Origin: Pseudomonadota bacterium
GTDB lineage: Bacteria > Desulfobacterota > Desulfobacteria > Desulfobacterales > Desulfosarcinaceae
NCBI GenBank assembly: GCA_023435265.1
Contig: JAEYRZ010000022.1
Span: 1 to 15,475, forward strand
Direction: 5' to 3'
DNA length: 15,475 nucleotides
The notes beneath the pieces are model-generated. The model did not search any database, was not told where the DNA came from, and saw only the letters and a list, made by a program, of their open reading frames with translations. Positions within the stretch are counted from its first letter, which is position 1, and each line of letters begins with the position of its first letter. The position numbers were made by a program, and so were the translations under genes. Of this stretch, positions 6,820 to 13,160 are shown one piece after another.

Positions 6820-7398
6820 TTAAGATTCGCCCGGTTTCGGCGCTTCCCCCCTCAACAACGGAGGTGGCATCTTCGGCGCAGCCAGTTCGTCGATCAGAAG
6901 CTCGACATCACCGACGAACGTCAGGCAGGCGGCCCCGGTGTGCAGATTGATGCGCGCTTTTTGGGCGAGTTTTGCGGCCGCGGCGGATTTGCCGCGGGCC
7001 AGGTGAACGTAGACGCCGGCCGCCTGGATGAGTCCCTTCAAGGCCGTGTGTTCTGGTTCGGGGAAGTCGGGCCAAATGGTTTCAAGCAGTTCGTGCAGTT
7101 CGAAAAACAGCCCTCCGTTCCACAGCAGTACGGCCTGCCGGCGCGGGTCGACCAGGCCGGCGGCACGGATACGGGCGATGATCCGGCGGTAAAGCTCCTG
7201 TCGTTCGCGCACATAGTCACGGTGCAGCGGCGGAATCGCCGCGGCCAGCCATCTGCGGGCGCAAGCCGCAACCGCCTGCGGTTCTCCGGACAATTCGGCG
7301 ATCAATGCCGAAGAAAGGGTGTTGCGGATGTCGCGCGATAGTCGATCGCTGAAGGGATCGAACGCGGGCGGACCGCTATGGCCTGCATCGCCCCCCAT
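6820..7398 (-). CDS. DUF309-family protein
   Basis: The 192-residue protein carries the DUF309 signature NGGLFFELHELLETIW (residues 94-109), then LKGLIQAAGVYVHLARG (120-136) and an Ala/Lys-rich helix. DUF309 proteins are small helical soluble proteins of unknown function; the HELLE motif may bind metal, which is inference. The first 90 residues form an additional helical region. The frame is open far upstream, but that part is the shadow of the cytochrome gene. The true start is the ATG at 7398, which shares one base with the cytochrome stop (TGATG), so translation is probably coupled. It is the last gene of the three-gene redox operon. Confidence 0.85.
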   Translation of the reverse strand: MGGDAGHSGPPAFDPFSDRLSRDIRNTLSSALIAELSGEPQAVAACARRWLAAAIPPLHRDYVRERQELYRRIIARIRAAGLVDPRRQAVLLWNGGLFFELHELLETIWPDFPEPEHTALKGLIQAAGVYVHLARGKSAAAAKLAQKARINLHTGAACLTFVGDVELLIDELAAPKMPPPLLRGEAPKPGES

Positions 7399-7856
7399 CA
7401 GGCTGCGCTGCGCCGTCGTCTGCGCAACGGAAGCGCCGCTGCAATCCACAGCAGGAAGATCAACACCAGTCCCAGGTGGGTGAAATCGAGGGCCACCACG
7501 CTCCGGGGCGTGAAACGGTATCCCGGCAGGTTGCGGATGACGAGCAGGCCGCCGCTGGCGACGATCAGAAGCAGCAGACCGGCGTCGACGTATCCTGCCG
7601 GCGCCGTGCGCCGCATGCTGCGCGGCGACACCCGGTAGGCGGTCAACAGATAGGCGCCCAATCCGGCCACCAGGATCGCGCTGAAATAGTGCAGGGTATA
7701 GGTGAGATGGTACTGGGCCAACCACCCCAGCCCGGGAATATCGGCGATATAGTAGCGTTTGAAAATAGGCATCTGGGCAAAGCCGGTCAGCGCGGAAAAA
7801 GCCACGGCCAGATGAAAGAAGCGTCGCAGCCAGGGCGACGGCGCAGCGGCGGGCAT
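7398..7856 (-). CDS. Four-helix membrane cytochrome b-type subunit
   Basis: The 152-residue protein has four hydrophobic segments (about 14-30, 49-72, 90-107 and 124-143) and a basic C-terminus. Its histidines sit at positions 15 (helix 1), 50 and 56 (helix 2) and 127 (helix 4), which is the pattern of the two-heme cytochrome b subunits of formate dehydrogenases and NiFe hydrogenases. It would take electrons from the exported FeS protein encoded one base upstream and pass them to or from the quinone pool. No haem-specific family name can be given from sight alone. Its 3' end overlaps the DUF309 start by one base. Confidence 0.78.
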   Translation of the reverse strand: MPAAAPSPWLRRFFHLAVAFSALTGFAQMPIFKRYYIADIPGLGWLAQYHLTYTLHYFSAILVAGLGAYLLTAYRVSPRSMRRTAPAGYVDAGLLLLIVASGGLLVIRNLPGYRFTPRSVVALDFTHLGLVLIFLLWIAAALPLRRRRRSAA

Positions 7857-7857
7857 C

Positions 7858-8820
7858 TCAGACTCCTTTGTCCATACGGGTCGATTTGTAAAAGCGTCCT
7901 AGTGCGGCGGCCGCTCCGGCCAGCGGCGCCAGCACGAGCGCCCTGGCCAGGTTGTCTGCCGGGGCCATGGCATCCGCGACCGGTGCCAGATGCGGCCGGC
8001 CGGCGCCCTTGTCGACGGCCTGGTTCAGGATTTCGAACGGCAGGGGCGAAACGTAGAAGGTGTTGGTCCCGCCGTTTTCGTGCGCGCCGTAAATGTGGCC
8101 ACCCGTCCGGCGGGCCAGTTCGTGGGCCGCCTGCAGCATCTCGTCGCGCGGTCCGATGGTTTGGACTCCCTCGGGGCAGGCTTCGACGCACGCCGGCAAT
8201 TCTCCCTGGGCGATGCGGTCGTGGCAGCGGTCGCATTTGTACATCACGCCGTTGCCGGCCAGGCCGGGCAGGAGATCGAGGTAGAGGCCCACGCCGGTCT
8301 GGCGCTGGGGAACCTGCCAGGGGCAGACATCCCGGCATTTGGCGCCGCCCAGGCACAAGTCCGCATCGATCCGGCTGATGCCGTCCTCGGACTGCCGCGC
8401 CGCTCCCCAGGGACACAGCTTGACACAGGGCGGATTGACGCAGTGCATACAACGCCGCGGAATATTCAGCGTGACGCTTCTGCCTTCGAATTCCACTTCG
8501 GCGCTCTGGATGTAAAGCCAGTTGTACGGAGTCAGTCGATCGTCCACGGACTGCTTGTCGGACCACTCTTCGACTTTGACGCGCGAGGGGTACATCTTGG
8601 GGTACGGTTTTTTGGGCTGTGGAAATTTCGGCGCATTGATTTCCCGGCAGGCCTCCACACAGGCACCGCAACCCACGCACTTGTTCAGATCCAACAGGGT
8701 GGCCAGCGGCGTTTGCTTGCGGTCCGCCGCGGCCCTGCCGACCGGCGCCTGCGCGGCGAACAGGCCGCAGGCCGCCGCAAGGCCGCCTTTGAGGAAACCA
8801 CGACGCGTCAAGGGGACCAT
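7858..8820 (-). CDS. Tat-exported 4Fe-4S ferredoxin-type electron-transfer subunit
   Basis: The 320-residue protein opens with a twin-arginine signal (LTRRGFLKGG, residues 4-13). Four Cys clusters follow: C48-x2-C-x2-C-x3-C58; C124-x2-C-x4-C-x3-C136; C156-x5-C162-x3-C166; and C196-x2-C199 with C211-x3-C215. The third lacks the expected second Cys (Gly159), so it may hold a 3Fe cluster or be liganded differently. Near the end, residues 288-307 are hydrophobic (LARALVLAPLAGAAAALG) and could be the C-terminal anchor seen in HybA/FdnH-type subunits. It would act in the periplasm, between a catalytic subunit and the membrane cytochrome. The ATG at 8820 has a GGAGG site; a longer frame starting at 8910 lacks a family match. 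No catalytic subunit is encoded in the window. Confidence 0.9.
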   Translation of the reverse strand: MVPLTRRGFLKGGLAAACGLFAAQAPVGRAAADRKQTPLATLLDLNKCVGCGACVEACREINAPKFPQPKKPYPKMYPSRVKVEEWSDKQSVDDRLTPYNWLYIQSAEVEFEGRSVTLNIPRRCMHCVNPPCVKLCPWGAARQSEDGISRIDADLCLGGAKCRDVCPWQVPQRQTGVGLYLDLLPGLAGNGVMYKCDRCHDRIAQGELPACVEACPEGVQTIGPRDEMLQAAHELARRTGGHIYGAHENGGTNTFYVSPLPFEILNQAVDKGAGRPHLAPVADAMAPADNLARALVLAPLAGAAAALGRFYKSTRMDKGV

Positions 8821-9235
8821 TTTTCCTCCGCTGCTCGAGTTAACGGTTGCGTTTCTTTTCACCGGATGCTCAGAGCCGTTATTCGCCATCTGGTTACAGG
8901 CGATCGTCATCCTGAAGGTCGCGGATCAGGCGGATTAGCGAAAAACCCCGGATTGCGGGGCCAAAAACGCGCATGTCGATCCGAAGGTGTTATTATTGAT
9001 GATTCGTAAAAAGCCCGATCTCTACTGTAGTAGGTTTCAAGTGTTAGCGAAGGATATTCTCTTTGGCGGAGATCTGAAATGCTCAAGTGCGGAAGTTTGC
9101 CTTAGCGCACCGGTGTGCCATCGAGATAGACTGGAGTTTTCCGGATAGCCGCATTCTCTTTTAATAACTGAATGTCTGCTGTAGTATCGGCTTACGCGGT
9201 TATCTTTCTTTGAAAACAGGTCAAGGGAGGCGTTT
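8821..9235. other. Long divergent intergenic region, no gene found
   Basis: This 415-base region separates the divergent redox operon and selenoprotein gene and, over roughly 8990-9235, is visibly richer in A and T than its surroundings. It holds a minus-strand terminator (8941-8960). It also holds a near-perfect palindrome GCGCACCGGTGTGC (9105-9118, one G-T mismatch) and a direct repeat TCTACTGTAGTA / TCTGCTGTAGTA (9021-9032 and 9175-9186). Open frames crossing it lack ribosome-binding sites and family similarity. It must contain the promoters of both transcripts, but I could not place them with confidence. Confidence 0.6.
8941..8960 (-). terminator. Intrinsic terminator in the leader of the redox operon
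   Basis: On the minus strand CCCCG-CAATC-CGGGG forms a five-base GC stem followed directly by five T residues. It lies about 120 bases upstream of the ferredoxin start, pointing toward that gene. No minus-strand gene precedes it, so it either ends a small RNA or acts as a transcription attenuator for the operon. Confidence 0.6.
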
Positions 9236-9706
9236 ATGGGAAACGATATCGTCCATCGCTCGGAGATCGTGATCACCCGCGTCAAGGGCCCCACGCGCAA
9301 AGCGTTGATCAAGGGGTTCGATCAGCCGGTTTTCTACGGTGTGCACGGCGGGATCAAAGGTTTTTACCGCGTCGAGCCGGAAGAGGAGCACGCCGCCACG
9401 CTGGACCATCTGGTGGGCGCGGTCGGCGGCTGAATGATGGGCACTTTCGCCACGGAATTGGCGAAGAGCAAGATCCCGACCCCCGAAGAACGCTTTCGCG
9501 CACGGGTGACCGGGGATATCGAAGCCCCGCAGGGGATCCTCAAGATCACGCGCATCGAAGTCGCATATACCCTCAAGCTGGGTTCCGACAAGCGCGGGGA
9601 GGCGCAGGCGTGTTTCACCCGCTACCTCCCCCTGTGTCCTGCGGCGCAAAGCGTGGTCGGCTGCATTGCCATCGATCACCGCCTGGAGATGCAGGATCTG
9701 CCATGA
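9236..9706 (+). CDS. OsmC-family selenoprotein (TGA at 9431-9433 read as Sec)
   Basis: Two apparent small genes are one 156-codon frame split by a single in-frame TGA at codon 66. The protein runs MGNDIVHRSEIVITRVKG...ATLDHLVGAVGG-U-MMGTFATELAK...LPLCPAAQSVVGC. In OsmC/Ohr proteins the helix reading roughly LLAALGGCxxxT carries the peroxidatic Cys; the TGA takes exactly that place, and Cys134 in LCPAAQS matches the second catalytic Cys. These enzymes reduce organic or other peroxides in the cytoplasm, and Sec forms of OsmC-like proteins are known in deltaproteobacteria. A SECIS-like hairpin follows at 9445-9466. The start has a strong GGGAGG site; the second part has none of its own, since the upstream bases encode AVGG. 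A nonsense mutation is the alternative but would not explain the position and the hairpin. selA-D genes are not in the window. Confidence 0.92.
9445..9466 (+). promoter_or_regulatory. Bacterial SECIS-like hairpin
   Basis: TTTCGCCA (9445-9452) pairs with TGGCGAAG (9459-9466): eight pairs, one of them G-T, closing a six-base loop CGGAAT. The loop has G at its second position, and that G lies 20 bases after the TGA. Both fit the general model for bacterial SECIS elements (apical loop about 16-37 bases downstream, a G among the first two loop bases). It would recruit SelB and Sec-tRNA at codon 66. Confidence 0.8.
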
Positions 9707-9739
9707 ACAGCCGCGGCGGAACACTGTACCCGCGCGTAT

Positions 9740-10351
9740 CTAGCGCGTCAGTTTGGCCGTAATCTGGGCCACATGGCGGCCCTGATAGCGTGCGCCCTCC
9801 AGTTCGTTCTGCGAGGGCATGCGCTCGCCGCTGCCGCCGGCGATGGTCGAAGCGCCGTAAGGTGATCCGCCGGTGATTTCGTCGATACGCGACTGGCCCC
9901 CGAAGCTGTAAGGCAGCCCCACGATGACAAACCCCAGGTGCAGCAAGGTGATGTGGAAGGAGAGAATCGTCGATTCCTGACCGCCGTGCTGGGTCGCGCT
10001 GCTGGCAAAAACGCTGCCCACCTTGCCGACCGTCGCGCCCGAACTCCACAGTTGGCCGGCGGCGTCCAGGAACTGACGCATCTGCCCGGCCATATTGCCG
10101 AAACGGGTCGGGGTCCCGAAGATCACGGCATCGGCCTGACCGAGTTCCTCGATCCTGCACACCGGCACGTGGGCAAAGGCCTTCTGGGCTTCCACGGCGC
10201 CCATCTTTTGAAGAATGTCTTTGGACAGGGTTTCCGGAACCCGCCGCACGAGAACCTCGGCGCCGGGCACCTGAGCCACGCCCTCGGCCACCGCCTGCGC
10301 CATCTGGTAGATATGCCCATACGTTGAATAAAAAACGATCAGTACTTTCAT
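9740..10351 (-). CDS. wrbA: NAD(P)H:quinone oxidoreductase WrbA (type IV flavodoxin)
   Basis: The 203-residue protein matches WrbA in length and motifs: the FMN phosphate loop STYGHIYQMA (residues 9-18), GTPTRFGNMAGQMRQFLD (79-96), and SVFASSATQHGGQEST (113-128). WrbA is a soluble FMN enzyme, usually tetrameric, that reduces quinones by two electrons and so avoids radical formation under oxidative stress. The ATG at 10351 has a GGGAGG site eight bases upstream; an in-frame extension of 19 residues is charged and unlike the family. It is convergent with the OsmC selenoprotein, 33 bases apart, with no obvious terminator between them. Both genes suit defence against oxygen in an anaerobe. Confidence 0.95.
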   Translation of the reverse strand: MKVLIVFYSTYGHIYQMAQAVAEGVAQVPGAEVLVRRVPETLSKDILQKMGAVEAQKAFAHVPVCRIEELGQADAVIFGTPTRFGNMAGQMRQFLDAAGQLWSSGATVGKVGSVFASSATQHGGQESTILSFHITLLHLGFVIVGLPYSFGGQSRIDEITGGSPYGASTIAGGSGERMPSQNELEGARYQGRHVAQITAKLTR

Positions 10352-10567
10352 GGCCCATCCTCCCTTTCGTTCGTCTGGTTGAGAGGAGCCGCCGCCTCTC
10401 CGCTCCACGGCCGAATTCGGAAACGGCGCTCGGAATGACTCAACGGTAATCGCGGCATGCAGGTTGTCAAGGATGCGTCTAACAAGCGTCTGGTGGGGAA
10501 AAGCGCAGGCCTGCAGGCAAGACGCCGCTTGCGACCGATTCGAGTGAGGAGATCGGGGGATCGGGAC

Positions 10568-11641
10568 CTATGAGCTGACGCGCACCTGGTCCTTGCCGGT
10601 ATTCTTGGCATCGAACATGGCCTGGTCGGCGAAGGCCAGAAGTTCGGTGCTGTCCTGCGCGTCGTCCGGGTACGTGGCCACGCCGAAACTCGCCGTGATC
10701 ATGACTTCATGCCCCCATTGCGACAGGTAAGGTTCGGACCGCATGGACTGGCGGATCGCGTCCGCTACCGCGATGGCCCCGAATCGATCCGATTGGGGAA
10801 GCACCACCACGAACTCATCGCCTCCGTAGGCCACGGCGAATCCCGGCGGCCGCACCACCCTGCGGATACGCTGGCCCACTTCCTGCAGCGCCCGGCTGCC
10901 GTTGAGGTGCCCCAACCGGTCCACCACCTCTTTGAAGTCGTCCATGTCCAGAAATATCAAGGAGAGCGGTTCACCTTTTTGATGTGCATCGGGAATGAGG
11001 CGTTTGAGAACCTGATAGAGGTAGCGCTGGTTGTAGAGACCGGTGAGATTGTCGCGCACCGCCATATCCTGCATTTTCTTGTAGCGCCGTGTATTCTCGA
11101 TGGCGATCGCGAGGTAGTCGGACAGAAGATTCAACAGCGACAAAGTGGTGGCGTTGATGTTCTTGGGGTTGACCACTTCCAGGACGCCCAGGGTCCGGCC
11201 GCCGAAGAGAATGGGCACGCAGACCAGCGAATGGGTATGGTAGCCGGAGCGGCGGTCGACCTCATCGTCGAAGTACCGGCAGCTGGAGACATCTTCGATA
11301 ATGATCAGGCGCTGTTTGAGGGCCGCCTGGCCGGCGACGCCCTTTCCCAAGGGAAGGCGGATATCCTTGACCACTTGAGGGTCGAGACCGATGCTAATTT
11401 CGAAGCGCAGCTCCTGGGTCTTTTCGTCCAGCAAAAAAAGAGACCAGATTTCCGAGGGTAGGAGACGGGAAACCTTTTCCATGATCGTGGAGAGCAGTTT
11501 GCCCGGCTCCAGTTCGGCCGTGATCGCTTTTCCCACTTCGACGCAATCCATCAACTGCTGATGGGTCAGGTTGGACTGACTGGTGATGGCGGATGCAACT
11601 TCGGCATCAGGCGAACACTCATCGGTGACTTTGATCGGCAT
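10568..11641 (-). CDS. GAF-GGDEF protein, candidate hybrid-promiscuous (cGAMP-type) cyclase
   Basis: The 357-residue protein has a GAF domain (about 45-185), a short helix and a GGDEF domain (about 190-357) opening with DNLTGLYNQRYL. The catalytic motif is intact (YGGDEF, 272-277), as is metal-binding Asp232. Compared with PleD, Asp344 is Ser249 (GHLNGS instead of GHxxGD) and Asn335 is Val240; these two residues recognise guanine. The Asp-to-Ser change is the mark of Geobacter-type Hypr GGDEF enzymes, which make 3',3'-cGAMP beside c-di-GMP and c-di-AMP. The RxxD inhibitory site is RPPG, so product inhibition is probably lost. No membrane segment is present; the GAF domain would sense a cytoplasmic signal. 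The ATG at 11641 has a weak AAGG site. Confidence 0.9.
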   Translation of the reverse strand: MPIKVTDECSPDAEVASAITSQSNLTHQQLMDCVEVGKAITAELEPGKLLSTIMEKVSRLLPSEIWSLFLLDEKTQELRFEISIGLDPQVVKDIRLPLGKGVAGQAALKQRLIIIEDVSSCRYFDDEVDRRSGYHTHSLVCVPILFGGRTLGVLEVVNPKNINATTLSLLNLLSDYLAIAIENTRRYKKMQDMAVRDNLTGLYNQRYLYQVLKRLIPDAHQKGEPLSLIFLDMDDFKEVVDRLGHLNGSRALQEVGQRIRRVVRPPGFAVAYGGDEFVVVLPQSDRFGAIAVADAIRQSMRSEPYLSQWGHEVMITASFGVATYPDDAQDSTELLAFADQAMFDAKNTGKDQVRVSS

Positions 11642-11702
11642 GCCTTACACCTGTACATGACGCATTGCACGCAACGGCGCCGAGCGAAGCGGAGTTTGGT
11701 AT

Positions 11703-11738
11703 GCGGCAGCCGGTGCTTTCCCTGATCCTGGCTGCCGC
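11703..11738. repeat. Nine-base inverted repeat in the leader of the GGDEF gene
   Basis: GCGGCAGCC (11703-11711) and GGCTGCCGC (11730-11738) are perfect complements with an 18-base loop. The structure lies about 60 bases upstream of the GGDEF start, between it and the 48-residue gene. No T-run follows closely on either strand, so it is not a typical terminator; it could be an RNA stem-loop in the leader or a protein-binding site. Confidence 0.5.
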
Positions 11739-11820
11739 CGCGGCCGGCTGCATTTTCGGAAAAATATCCGGGGCTTCAATGCTAGTAAATCGAAAACCGG
11801 GACCTGTCAATGCCTGAAGC

Positions 11821-11967
11821 TTATTCCAGGCCCAATTCGGTTTCCAAGCGGCGGATCTGTTCCCGGAGCTTTTCCTTTTCAACCTCATGCATATGCGGAT
11901 CGGCGGCCTGACGTTTCAGGCTCGCCAGGATCATCTCGCGGCGGTAATCGCTGCACGAATGGGGCAT
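11821..11967 (-). CDS. Small helical protein, 48 residues
   Basis: The encoded protein starts MPHSCSDYRREMILASLKRQ and continues as a charged helix ending EKLREQIRRLETELGLE, which should form a coiled coil. An AGGA lies nine bases before the ATG. The open frame extends 37 codons upstream, but that part overlaps a long palindrome and reads as non-coding. I recall similar short proteins with an N-terminal Cys-x2-Tyr-Arg and a Leu-rich helix in Desulfobacterales; no function is known. It lies 179 bases upstream of the GGDEF gene on the same strand and may or may not share its transcript. Confidence 0.68.
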   Translation of the reverse strand: MPHSCSDYRREMILASLKRQAADPHMHEVEKEKLREQIRRLETELGLE

Positions 11968-12303
11968 CTGCCAGTCCTGTCGTTGTTTGCGGCTGGGTTG
12001 CCGTTCCCCTGGAAGGTGCTGCCCGTGCAATGGCAAGGCAATTGCCTTTACCATGTTGCACCTGCAATCGCAACGCAAAGAATAGCTGCTGCTTCTTTTC
12101 GCCGCGGAGCACGCAAGTCGACATAACCGCCTGAATGTCCGATGTTGCCCGCCTGATTACAGCGATTGCCGACTGCGCGCGCAGGGTCGCCCGGCGTACG
12201 AAAATGAAACGGATGAATACATTTTTGCACCCGGGACTCGCCATCCGGCCGCCGCTGCCGCCGGGTGATTGAACCATGAATACCGCGGAGGATTGGAACC
12301 ACC
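11968..12303. other. Divergent intergenic region, no gene found
   Basis: This 336-base stretch lies between the minus-strand 48-residue gene and the plus-strand response regulator. Its main feature is the long palindrome at 12025-12061. Open frames across it have no ribosome-binding site or recognisable protein. Promoters for both neighbours must lie here, but no convincing boxes were found. Confidence 0.5.
12025..12061. promoter_or_regulatory. Long interrupted palindrome, possible operator or RNA hairpin
   Basis: The core AAGGCAATTGCCTT (12035-12048) is a perfect 14-base palindrome. It is flanked by TGG/CCA (12031-12033 and 12051-12053) and by GTGCAA/TTGCAC (12025-12030 and 12056-12061), giving 16 complementary pairs in 37 bases. 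Its position between divergent genes suits a dimeric regulator site. Confidence 0.5.
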
Positions 12304-12951
12304 ATGCGAACGAGCCCACTTGTGATCACGCCGGCCCGCCACCCCGCTACGATCCTGGTCGTGGAGGACGATACCAATGTCGCCACCGTGTTGGAAGCCC
12401 GTCTGGAGAGCTTCGGTCACGCCGTTTGTGCGGTCGCCAAGTCCGGAACCAAAGCGGTCGACCGTGCGCTCGAATGCCAGCCGGACCTGATCCTGATGGA
12501 CATCCTCCTGGAAGGGGACATGAACGGCATCGAAGCCGCCGAACAGATCACGAACAAAATGGATGTGCCGATCATCTTTCTTTCCTGCCTCAGCGACCAG
12601 GAGGTCCTGGACCGTGCGATCCGTACGAAACCATTCGGTTACATCATCAAACCCTACGACAATGCAGAACTGCGCTCCGCGATCGAAATCACCCTCATTC
12701 GGCACCAGGCGGCAAAGGAGCGCGAACGCCTGATCGGCGAGCTGGAAAAGGCCCTGCAGGAAATCAAGCGCCTCAGCGGTTTGCTTCCCATCTGTGCGTC
12801 GTGCAAGAAGATCCGCGACAATGAAGGCGCGTGGCACCCGATCGAAGAATACATCGCCTCTCATTCCGAAGCCGACTTTTCCCACGGCATCTGCCCTGAA
12901 TGCGCGTACCGGCTCTACCCTGAATTGTATCCTCCCAGGGGCCGGGAATAG
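12304..12951 (+). CDS. Response-regulator receiver protein with C-terminal Cys-rich module
   Basis: The 215-residue protein has a receiver domain (about 15-130) with the acidic pocket E21-D22-D23, phospho-acceptor Asp66 (LILMDIL), Ser94 in place of Thr, and Lys116 (IIKPYD). A coiled coil (about 133-158) leads to a C-terminal module opening LLPICASCKKIRDNEG and ending SHGICPECA. Its two CxxC pairs (C164/C167 and C197/C200) could bind a metal such as zinc. This tail is common on receiver and sensor proteins of deltaproteobacteria, but its role is not established. There is no DNA-binding domain and no partner kinase nearby, so it is an orphan. The GGAGG site lies about 12 bases upstream of the ATG, a long spacing. 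Confidence 0.9.
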   Translation: MRTSPLVITPARHPATILVVEDDTNVATVLEARLESFGHAVCAVAKSGTKAVDRALECQPDLILMDILLEGDMNGIEAAEQITNKMDVPIIFLSCLSDQEVLDRAIRTKPFGYIIKPYDNAELRSAIEITLIRHQAAKERERLIGELEKALQEIKRLSGLLPICASCKKIRDNEGAWHPIEEYIASHSEADFSHGICPECAYRLYPELYPPRGRE

Positions 12952-13041
12952 CCCGCGAAGCCGAACGCGGAAACCGGCCCCGGCGGAAAACCGCGCGGCC
13001 GTGCATCCGGGAAGAAAAGCATGAACATGATCACCCGTCAG

Positions 13042-13088
13042 CGGGCTTGCACAGGTGCAGGGGTGGTGCTATGGTGAGCCCGTTTTTT
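13042..13088 (+). terminator. Intrinsic terminator after the response-regulator gene
   Basis: CGGGCT (13042-13047) pairs with AGCCCG (13077-13082), enclosing a loop that can form further short pairs, and is followed by six T residues (13083-13088). It lies 90 bases past the regulator stop and ends before the chosen start of the DUF296 gene. Confidence 0.6.
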
Positions 13089-13160
13089 GTACTTTATTCC
13101 GAATATTGCCGATCACAAACTCGGCGGCGGGTTACCGGCTTCGCGGGCGAATGGCCTTCC

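Noticed and set aside
7399..7725. A longer N-terminus of the DUF309 protein
   Set aside because: This part is antisense-free but out of frame within the cytochrome b gene, rich in Arg and Pro, and lacks a ribosome-binding site; the start at 7398 overlaps the cytochrome stop in the usual way.
7990..9009. A 339-codon plus-strand open frame
   Set aside because: It is antisense to the ferredoxin gene, whose Tat signal and Cys clusters prove the other strand is coding.
9105..9118. A sigma-54 promoter (TGGCAC...TGC) on the minus strand around the palindrome
   Set aside because: The spacing between the GG and GC elements is one base short, and sigma-54 promoters tolerate no such change.
9037..9312. 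A 91-codon minus-strand open frame as the source of the transcript ending at the 8941-8960 terminator
   Set aside because: It overlaps the selenoprotein start, has no ribosome-binding site and its translation looks random.
9434..9706. A separate small gene starting at the ATG just after the TGA
   Set aside because: It has no ribosome-binding site of its own, lies in the same frame as the upstream part and encodes only the C-terminal part of an OsmC domain. One selenoprotein explains both parts.
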